A stretch of 64,000 nt of DNA from Dreissena polymorpha. Its lineage: Eukaryota > Mollusca > Bivalvia > Myida > Dreissenidae. The notes below the pieces were generated by a model, which saw only the letters and a program-made list of their open reading frames with translations, was not told where the DNA came from and ran no database searches. Numbering within the stretch: position 1 is the stretch's first letter; each line of letters opens with the position of its first letter. The position numbers and the translations under genes were made by a program. Below are positions 13,705 to 22,040 of the stretch, piece by piece. The stretch lies in assembly GCF_020536995.1 (NCBI RefSeq), contig NC_068367.1, positions 66,247,993 to 66,311,992 of the forward strand. Direction: 5' to 3'.

Positions 13705-14663
13705 CTAGGCCCGGTGCTTTGCAGATCTGTGCTTTGATAGACTACTGCGGTGCCTGTACCTCTTTTCACACATATCACAAGCAAAGTTTTTCTCTCCAGT
13801 GTGGGTGGCAAGGTGGGCCTGAAGGTCAATTTTCTCCCGGAGCGTTGCATTGCAAATTGAGCAGGTAAATTGCTTTGCAGCAACCTCCCTCCGGACGTGA
13901 CGATTCAGGTCATCTTTGGTTGAAAACTTTTTGCCGCATTGTTCACAGGGGAACGGCTTTTCAACACCATGAATGCTGCATCTATATAACAAAAACAAAT
14001 GGAACTGTTGAATTATTATTCAATACAGAAAAATACACACAGAATATTATCCATAACAATGTGGAACTTAACAAAATGATGGTCGTCAGAAGCGCTCCAG
14101 ATAAGGCGCGTTAACGCGTATTTACGCATTTCAAAATCCAAAATACGCATTAAATAATATGTTTAAGGGTCCAATTACATACGTGAAGTATCGGAACGCG
14201 TACATTCTGGATTTATACGGTGTAAATTCCAATTGTTCAGTGACAATTTGCATTGAAATTTATCTGGACAATTATGGTCGTTAAAAACTAAATACTATAA
14301 TGAGCACACCAATATGCACCACACTAGTAATAATGTGTTAAGTGTTTTAAAGCCGGCTTTTTTCGAAAACACCATTCAAAACATTTTAAATAGTGCTTTG
14401 CAACTAGGTTATAAAAACATACTTTCGCTCAGAATGCAATGACCTATGTTGAATTGTATCTTGATTTTTAAACCGACAGAACCTAGCATTGTACTAAAAA
14501 CAAAAAAAATACAAACCTGTGTCTGTTGAACGCCTGTTTTGTGTAAAATGTTTTTCCACAACAGGCGAATCGTCCAGTCCCTCTGTGGCGCTTATCATGA
14601 AGCTTTAACCCCCACTTCGATTTAAATGTCTTTCCACAGATTTCACACACGAGCGTCATGTTT
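13705..14663 (-). CDS. C2H2 zinc-finger protein, two 3' exons
   Basis: Exon 14517-14663 and terminal exon 13705-13981 join across a 535-bp intron. Donor CACAG|GTTTGT and acceptor TTATATAG| keep phase, and the junction rebuilds a finger linker (HRCSIHGVEKPF). The upstream exon has its own acceptor (TTTCATTACAG), so more 5' exons are expected, but none is visible before the element end at 15553. There are five fingers. Finger 1 (CEICGKTF...H...H), finger 4 (CSICNATL...HLATH) and finger 5 (CDMCEKRY...H....H) are complete. Finger 2 has its two cysteines adjacent (FACCGKTF) and finger 3 ends in Glu where the second His is expected (HVRRE), so both look unable to bind zinc normally. Poly-C2H2 proteins usually bind DNA in the nucleus; the target is unknown. 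The stop is TAG at 13705-13707. It may be a captured gene fragment. Confidence 0.7.
14094..14180. repeat. Fragment of the hAT-like element end, in the zinc-finger intron
   Basis: GCGCTCCAGATAAGGCGCG followed by GCGTATTTACGCATT matches, in inverse orientation, the right end of the element at 19878-20402. Only one end is recognisable. It lies inside the 13982-14516 intron. Confidence 0.6.
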
Positions 14664-15092
14664 CTGTAATGAAAGAATTACTTTTTGTTAAAATATATTT
14701 CTAAAATGTTTTTATAAAGTTTTAAAGACTACACCAAAAGAGATATGAAACGCAAGTGATTGGATGTGACACACTATCTGCTATTCTTTTCGTCACAGTT
14801 CAATAAACATGCGTGTTTACTAATGCACGGGATTTTCGTGAGTTTTGGCGCGTTTAGCGTCATTCGAGGTCCGCTTAAAGGAGGCAACGCACGTTGTGGT
14901 TCAATATACTTGTAACAGTACTTAATGTGTTGATAAGCATATTTCCGCTCTGTTTAAATGTCCTCAATTGAAGTTCCGTAGTCATATATTGTGTTGAATA
15001 GTTAATATTTTCGTATTTGTAACCATATCATATTTTAGAAGACTTTCAAAAATGTGTACAGTGTGCGTTTCATTATCCTTTGAATATTCTCG
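14664..15092. other. Spacer without a recognised gene
   Basis: It lies between the zinc-finger exon and the right arm of the 6.5-kb element. I searched it for an upstream zinc-finger exon on the minus strand and saw none. Confidence 0.4.
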
Positions 15093-15311
15093 CAACCTGC
15101 GTTTGCCATTTCCTATTGCTCAAGAAATACCAACCTGCGTTTGCAAAACAAAACAAAACAAAAAAATAAGATATTTTTCAATTTGCACCGCTATTTTTGT
15201 CATGAATCTTATTAAATATATTAAAATGAAGTGTAAAATCATACTAATTCAGTCGTTAAACCAATATTGTTGAAAGAAAATCATCAACACCACATAAACA
15301 AACAGCGTTTG
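15093..15311 (-). repeat. Right subterminal motif array (inverse of CAAACGCAGGTTG)
   Basis: Copies at 15093-15105, 15131-15143 and 15299-15311, plus 15502-15513 at the inner edge of the TIR. All are in the opposite orientation to the left array and lie at matching distances from the end. Confidence 0.75.
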
Positions 15312-15501
15312 CAATGCATTTCAGAATTTTGTGTCGAAGTGTTCTCGGAAAGTGGAAACAGTAAAGGCAATGGAATCATTTCAAATAAAAGTTTATTTAG
15401 TATACTGTGTCATAGGCTATCACTTGTTAAAAACTGAAATTTTGATTATATGAAAAAACAACAAAACTTACCTTAATGTACAAGATTACAATCTGTTTCT
15501 G

Positions 15502-15553
15502 CAACCGGCGTTGACTTTTGCGGTCACGTGACAAAAGTTGTTCATCCCCGGTG
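15502..15553 (-). repeat. Right terminal inverted repeat
   Basis: Inverse of 9051-9102, with two mismatches in 52 bp. It is followed directly by TTACT, the same 5 bp that precede the left repeat. Confidence 0.9.
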
Positions 15554-15566
15554 TTACTGTAACGTA

Positions 15567-16043
15567 TTAAAGGTTACATAATCCTAAACGGAAGTGGTAT
15601 TTGGGGGGTTACATGTAGTCAGTTTGCTACTAAGTACATATGATGCAGGTCCTGGTGCATTAAATTTTAAAAATGTATCTGAAATGAAGAGTTTAGGTAT
15701 CAGTTTAAAGGTACATGTGTAAGTCACAGGGCAAAAGGCATGATTTGTGCATTTCTTTGTATGTTAGTGGTTGCCAGCCTCAATAGTAGGGCATGGTTTT
15801 TGCCTTCAAATGGCAGTGCCGGTAGCTGTCAAAACCGGTTCATATGTTCTAAGGTATTATTTTGAGTTACGCCGTATAGAATTTTTTCAAATGCAGTTTT
15901 TTTGTAAGCTTATGAAACCACCTTTCCAGTCATGTATAGTAATATATTGGCTTATCGCTCGGTCATGGTGAATTTTGAGATCAAAGATTGCGAATTCTAT
16001 ATATAACAAAGAAGGAAATTAATTGGGCATGTGTAACCTTTAA
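15567..16043. mobile_element. 469-bp MITE, copy 1, with TTAA target duplication
   Basis: The element 15571-16039 starts AGGTTACA and ends TGTAACCT, and TTAA lies at 15567-15570 and 16040-16043. TTAA duplications are known for piggyBac and Kolobok families. There is no coding capacity. It lies 17 bp beyond the right end of the 6.5-kb element. Confidence 0.8.
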
Positions 16044-17735
16044 GAACTTCCGACCAAGTTAATCGTCTTCCAGAATGTTGACAATTGACCATCAAAAACT
16101 ATCTGTATTGCAAAACATAACTGCCAGATGTCATTTTGACCCAATTAAGGGCTGTTTGCAATTGGGCTGTTGCACTTGGGGTCCTAAGGGGGGTAAATGC
16201 TGGAAAATCACACCGAAACCTGTTCCGGAGACATATTCTAAGACTACGTAAACACTCGGTATTGTTTTTCAGTGACATTTTGACATAAATTTGCATCAAT
16301 CTCAATAATGAACCTAATTCATGTCTTTATTTCATCCGTATTTATTGCTATTGTTTACTTTTAGCCTTTTACTATTTAAAATGTAATGTGTGTTGTTTTT
16401 CCATGCAAGCAATTTTGGACCGACACTGCTATCTGCCTTCGCTTTCAGCCCCGCAAGGCAGATCTACTCAGAATAACACTACTTTGCCTTATTCTTCCTG
16501 CTTGGATATCTTGCTGAGTTCAAGTTAAATCAAGTATTCAGCTGAAAACACAAAAATGATAATAATATTATGCTTTCTTTCTTGGAACGATGTTGTTGTG
16601 ATAGACCGTGCGTGAAAATCAGCAGGGAATCTGTATTTAAGTGACCTCAATATTATACGTAAACCTAAATGTGCATTTTTAGGTGGTGTTGAAATTGGTC
16701 TATAGCTCTGCCTGAACTGCTGTCCAATTGGTTTACAAGTCCGGCTGAAGTGACAGGCCATCAAAAACTGCACAGTATGACTGATTCGGAGACGGCCCTC
16801 AACACTCGCCCAGTCGTGTCGAGAAGATCGGTGTCTTTGCAGGTTAGTACGCTGTTATTTTCAATGAAATCTATTGTAAAATGATTTCTTTGATATCACA
16901 GCACACTTTTGTCACCAAAATTAGGAAAATTGTTTTTTTTTACAATTACTGCAGCTCTGAAACCACATTTTGTGGCGATAACTTTGCCAGTGTGCCCGAC
17001 AATGTGATGCCGGCGTGGTGACTTATCCATTTACAGCAAATAAAGCAACACAGACTATTGAAAGCTTACTCTAATTGTATCTCACTTACATTAGTTAGCA
17101 CCGTAATGGGTAAATGTGCACAAAACAACTTTTTGTTTTCTCAGATTACACGGAATTGAGCACCCGGGCCAGACTGACACTTTCCGGAGCCTGTCCGAGA
17201 CGGAACTCGAGCCGAGGAATCATAGGTCCAGGTGTGACAAAAAACTTAAAGCTCATGTCTGACGATGACTTGTTTTGAGTCAGGAAGTAAAGTGTGTTGT
17301 TTTCCCATGCAATCAAGCCCTTTTGTTGGGTCAAATGACATCAGAAATGCTGCTTCTACATGGATTTTACCTAAAATGTGCCAAAAAATATATAAAAAGT
17401 TTGTTCGAATCTTGTTCAAAACCTGCTATGATGCACATATAATGCCATTGATGATTTTTTTCACTTATTAAGTCATATGTTACATCTGCTTTGCTATTAG
17501 AATCGAAAGTGATGCCTTGTATGGAGTTTAAGCGCTGCATGTATGATGTAATCAAGGTCGGCTTTTCTACCTTAATTCTTGACGCGAAACGCTGTTACGC
17601 GTGACGCTTTCAACGTCAACTTTAATGAATAAATCTGTGTGTCATGGTACTGGAACTTTGTGATCTTTTTATAAGAGATTATACCTATGGAAAAAGTGCC
17701 TTTAATTCAAATTTGAAGGGGTTGGGTTCCCTTAT
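16040..17735. other. Segment between two MITE copies, weak exon candidates
   Basis: It is bounded by two direct copies of the same MITE. It holds two splice-flanked, GC-richer patches. At 16777-16842 an ATG starts 22 open codons ending at CAG|GTTAGT. At 17146-17231 the patch sits between TTTTGTTTTCTCAG and CCAG|GTGTGA. Joined at these sites the two are not in the same reading frame, so they need not be one coding sequence. A short shared sequence (GTGTGTTGTTTTYCCATGCAA) occurs near 16388 and 17291. No family recognised. Confidence 0.3.
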
Positions 17736-18204
17736 AGGTTACATAATCCTAAACGGAAGTGGTATTTGGGGGGTTACATGCAGTCAGTTTGCTACTAAGT
17801 ACATATGATGCAGGTCCTGGTGCATAAGATTTTAAAAATGTATCTGAAATGAAGAGTTTAGGTATCAGTTTAAAGGTACATTTGTGAGTCACAGGGAAAA
17901 AGGCCTGATTTGTGCATTTCTTTGTATGTTAGTGGTTGCCATTCCAATAGTAGGGCATGGTTTTTGCCTTCAAATGGCAGTGCCGGTAGCTGTCAAAACC
18001 GGTTTATATGTTCTAAGGTAATTATTTTGAGTTACGCCGTATAGAATTTTTTCAAATGCAGTTTTTTTGTAAGCTTATGAAACCACCTTTCCAGTCATGT
18101 ATAGTAATATATTGGCTTATCGCTCGGTCATGGTGAAATTTGAGATCAAAGATTGCGAATTCTATATATAACAAAGAAGGAAATTAATTGGGCATGTGTA
18201 ACCT
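17736..18204. mobile_element. 469-bp MITE, copy 2
   Basis: Same length and orientation as copy 1, about 97% identical by eye, with the same AGGTTACA/TGTAACCT ends. The flanks (CTTAT and AAAC) do not show an intact TTAA duplication. Confidence 0.8.
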
Positions 18205-18210
18205 AAACAG

Positions 18211-19020
18211 TGTACTGTTCGACGATCGAACGCAGACTGACTGCTCCCGTGTGTATTTCAGAGTTTATTTACAGGTCCTACTGGCCTCTTCACGAGGTTA
18301 TAGTAGCCCGACCTGCCCCTGTGACCTTTCAGGGGAGAAAGATTAATTTAGAGCCAAAGTAGGTCAAATTTACCCCGGTTTCCCGGGTATTCGCCAAAGA
18401 AATAATTTAGATCCAAATAGACCAGTGCACGGTGGCCAATGAGACCTTAATGTGCACTGGTAGTTAGACAATCTCAAAAGACAAATTCATGTCTGAACGC
18501 AGCACCGCTGCAGCACACAGCTCCGCCTTTATGGCCCACTTGTTGTCATCAGCTGTCGTCTTCATCCCCGAGACGGTTTCCCCAGCGCGTTGAGCGCACT
18601 AGGTACCGCCGCCCCGGGGTCCCTCTTTAAAGCCACCCCCTCGATGTTCTTGGGTTCCCCCCTGGCGCAGAAGCGCAGGACCCAGGTCCGTCCCGTATGT
18701 CCCCCACACTGGTGGTCTTGCTGTCCCGCCGTCCCCGGCCCTCTTCAGACGGGACCTCTGGCAGGTCCGGGCCGGCGAACTCTCGACGATAAACAGCGGG
18801 TGACAAGTCCGCTGCATCTTGGAGAAGACAGCAATCCCAGCAGTGTAGAAGACGTCCGGCTCGAGGGTGACGGACTCTGCTGGATTAGCAGAGCCACCCG
18901 CAGAAGTTCCCCTCTATAAGGAAATATGTACAGGTGAGAAAATCTTCTGCGGGCGACTCTCGCCTCGGTCGCGACGCGCACGCTCCAGCAGCTAGAGCAG
19001 CGCTTTATATACTGATATAT
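18211..19020 (-). other. GC-rich transcription-unit-like block, unclassified
   Basis: GC content jumps well above the flanks over about 800 bp. Read on the minus strand, a TATA box (TATATAAAG, 19003-19011) lies at the start and AATAAA (18264-18269) near the end, about 735 bp apart. Open frames in between are Arg/Pro/Gly-rich and resemble nothing I know. A solo LTR, a processed gene copy or a short non-autonomous element are all possible. A TG at 18211 would suit an LTR edge, but I found no matching direct repeat on the other side. Confidence 0.35.
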
Positions 19021-19359
19021 ATCACGTGATCCGCTTGCTAAAGACATCACCCTACTATTTCATTTCATGTAAACACAACCCTGTCGTTTCAAATAGTAAT
19101 TGCATAATACTGTGGCTATATTATGAAATACATAATGTGCATCTTAATAACCGACTTGCATTATTAAATCATCAAATTATGTACATAAAAATACAATGAT
19201 CAATCCAAAATACACACGCTATTTGCGTGGAACTTACCGAATAGTCAATTACTTGCCCGCGGGAAATGTACTTTCGTTTTGGTGTAAATAATAGGAAAGA
19301 ACTCAAAGAATAATGAACCTAAAGGATAAAGTACCGGCAACAATCGTCACACTTGTATA

Positions 19360-19510
19360 TAACAGAGCGTACATGGAAACGTGAATACGAACATATCACA
19401 CTATTACTATTCCCTCAATGCAATATTGAAAATAGCATAGTGCAAACTGACAAGTACTAGAAATTGTTTCTAGAAGTATCTTAACAAGAAGGTATCCAAC
19501 GTTAACTATT
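19360..19510. repeat. Fragment of the segmental duplication
   Basis: It resembles 7545-7700 and 31440-31590: the order TACATGGAAACGTG, a TTCCCTC word, ATTGAAAATAGCA and AAACTGACA is preserved. As in the other copies, it is followed about 250 bp later by a fold-back family 1 repeat. Confidence 0.65.
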
Positions 19511-19734
19511 TTTGCATTTCAGTTTTGTTTAACAGTTTCCTCATTACCGTACTGGTTAATTGACTTTTTTTAGTTTAACAATTTTCCATTTTACTTTCTT
19601 CGCAAATCAAAATTCGTATTCCTGTCACATAGATTTTCGCGCTTAAAAATAACACGTACTAAATATCTTTTTGAAATTTAACTTCCACCATTATAATAAA
19701 GTCGATATCGAACGTTCGTTCTCTGTCAATTTAA

Positions 19735-20450
19735 ACCTCGGTCTGGGAAAACAAGGCTAAATGCATTTGAGTCCGCACTGGTTTATCAGGGACGATACTT
19801 TCATTCTAAACTAGATTTTCGTTTAAAAAGCCTTTTTTAAACGAAAATTGTGCAGAGGCCTAATCTGGGACGACACTGCAGAGCTCCAGATAAGGATTTA
19901 GTCTAAAGGGTATTTCACCCCCTGATATTATTGTCAATGCGTATTTTACTCCTTTGTTTCAGCCATAAAGGGTTAGGAATATTTAGGGGTATTTTCCATT
20001 TCCATAGAAAACGGAAAAAGTAAAAGGCGTGTTTAATCTAGAAATAGTATTATTATTTGTTATTTATATTTTTAAATGCAAACAGAATATATTTAAAAAG
20101 ACGATATGAACAGACTTTCTTTAAAAATATTCCCGCAAGTTGCTTAAAACGTCCCTTTTCGATCCACAAACATGATGGGCCGCCATTTTTATTACAAGCT
20201 TATTTTGATTGACTTACTTTTGATTCAAAGGTTACCTTACACTAAAAACTTAACTGGATTATTGTTAAACCGGTTACGCACTTTAATCGATTTAAAATAC
20301 GTACAAACATTTGTAAAGCGTTTGTCTACGTACAGGGCCGATTTTTAATGCGTTTTTTTTATGTTTTCAATGCGTAAATACGCAAATACGCCTCTTATCT
20401 GGACGACACTAAACACACATGCTTTAAGCCCTGTTTTCACCGACCGCGGT
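19735..20450. repeat. Fold-back repeat, family 1, split by an insertion
   Basis: The left part is 19735-19877 and the right part 20403-20450 (ACGACACTAAACACACATGC onward). Removing the element between them and one copy of the 8-bp duplication leaves an ordinary family 1 order. Confidence 0.75.
19870..20410. mobile_element. hAT-like non-autonomous insertion with 8-bp duplication
   Basis: The element 19878-20402 (525 bp) is flanked on both sides by ACGACACT (19870-19877 and 20403-20410), which belongs to the fold-back repeat it entered. The left end reads GCAGAGCTCCAGATAAGG and the right end CCTCTTATCTGG, so CCAGATAAG forms the inverted part. An 8-bp duplication is typical of hAT elements. No transposase is present. 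Confidence 0.75.
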
Positions 20451-20730
20451 TTATGTAATTCTTCAAAATACAAAGAATATGCCAGTGTGACATGCATCAG
20501 ATAGCAAATTTAATATTTTACGCAAGTAGTATCGCATTATCAAGTATTTTGTAAGTTTATGTTTTTATAGATGTTCTGGAAATGAATTATTTCATTAAAA
20601 TTGTACTAGGTAATCCGATTGCATAGGTCACATGAAAGTAATGCCACATCAACGATATATCAATGTTTTTCGCTGCTCGTGTTATGGAACATATATTTGC
20701 AAATGTGCAGAGAGGAAAACAAACATCTGA

Positions 20731-20880
20731 GCCTCGCTCTGGCAGACCGGGCTAAATGCATGTGCGTACACTTTCGTCCCTTGTTAGCATGAGCAGTCCG
20801 CACCTGATTTTCTTTTGGAAAAGATTTCATTTCAACAACACAAAATCAATGAAAGTGGAAAGCGTTTTCTCCGATTTACC
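20731..20880. repeat. Degraded fold-back repeat, family 1
   Basis: It starts GAGCCTCGCTCTGGCAGACC and keeps GCATGTGCGTACACT and GCAGTCCGCAC. The second arm is mostly lost. Confidence 0.6.
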
Positions 20881-21809
20881 AAAGTGAAACGTCTGCTTGT
20901 TTAGTTGTAGAGAAACCTTATAATAACATATTGTTTTTTATTTTATGCAAAGGAACCAATAACATAATAAAACACAGGACACAACGCACGAATACACATG
21001 AACACATACACACTAGAACAAAATGGGAACACGCTCTTAATGTAAAATTATGTTGTTGTTTTTTTACTGGTTGTCGAACAGAAGTGTCAAACCTCACACT
21101 CAGAGTTGTTCATGCAAACCAGGGCAAGCTTATTATAACTTTTTGGGGCACCATGATGGAATAAAACTTGTAAACGTTTCAACTACGCATATTGTCTATG
21201 ATGAAGACGCTTTGATGAAAATAATTATATAGTTTAATTTCCATGTTGATATAACACCATGCAGTTTACTGTCCAGATTATCCTTATGTAAATAAAGGAA
21301 GAGCCGCATTAATGTTTGGAAAACGACAAACAAGACGTGTTGAATTTAATTTCATGAAACCCAATGCTCATTAGCATTAATGTATTTATGAAAATGTGTG
21401 TTTATTTAGATTATTAACAGTAAACCCCAAAGTCTTAAACGGACACGTGTGTCGATGTTTAGAAATACAGACTAATACCGGACAAAAGCTTGATTTGAAT
21501 GTACTTAATGGTTCACTCCCCAAGATTTTCAATATAAATGCGTACTTGACAAGTACGTGCTGTAATGTTCCATCTAATACATGCTCGATATAATGAATGT
21601 AATCGCGTTATTGAATATCATTACGCAACTTAACTAAATATAAAAATCCCAAAACAAGCTAATGCAATAGTAAAGTACATTTCTAAAAGTATTTGCTTGT
21701 TCAAGTCGGGGATGTTGATCGATTGTGGATCAATATTCATTAAGAGCCTTCAGATACATCATGTCAGCCAGTATAACGGACTATGAATCTAATCAAGATT
21801 ATTTGACGT

Positions 21810-22040
21810 CGCTCTAAGAAAACAAGATTGAGTGCATGTGCTTAAAGTATCATCCCATATTAACCTGTGCAGTTCGTACAGGTGAATCAAGAACAATACT
21901 TTCCGCGTTTAAGTTATTTTTCGTTAAAAGGAGGTCTAGGCTGAAAGCCTCGTCCCTGATACAAATGTGCGGACTGCATATGCTTATCTCACAGTACACT
22001 TAAAGCGCATGTATTCAGCCCAGTTTTCGTAAAAATAATA
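21810..22040. repeat. Fold-back repeat, family 1
   Basis: Family words in order: GTCGCTCTAAGAAAAC, GTGCATGTGC, TGTGCAGTTCGTACAGG, then the inverse arm with GTGCGGACTGCATATGC and GCGCATGTATTCAGCCC. Confidence 0.75.

Larger units (their letters stand above)
9046..15558. mobile_element. 6.5-kb TIR element with 5-bp target duplication
   Basis: The ends are 52-bp terminal inverted repeats with two mismatches (9051-9102 and 15502-15553), starting CACCGGGGATGAACAAC and holding the palindrome TCACGTGA. The 5-bp sequence TTACT flanks both ends (9046-9050, 15554-15558), as expected of a target-site duplication. A CAAACGCAGGTTG-like motif recurs in mirror order at about 40, 241, 409 and 450 bp from each end. 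A 5-bp duplication with ends starting CAC is known for Transib and ProtoRAG elements, but these ends do not follow their CACWATG/CACAGTG consensus and I find no transposase, so the superfamily is open. Inside are a CpG-rich element, two fold-back repeats, a minisatellite and two gene fragments. It is probably non-autonomous. Confidence 0.85.

Noticed and set aside
9051-15553. Polinton/Maverick identity for the 6.5-kb element
   Set aside because: Too short, 5-bp rather than 6-bp duplication, TIRs of 52 bp rather than hundreds, and no polymerase, integrase, protease or capsid genes.
18590-18919. 109-codon plus-strand frame in the GC-rich block
   Set aside because: High GC lowers stop frequency; no recognised domain, and promoter-like and polyadenylation-like signals lie on the other strand.
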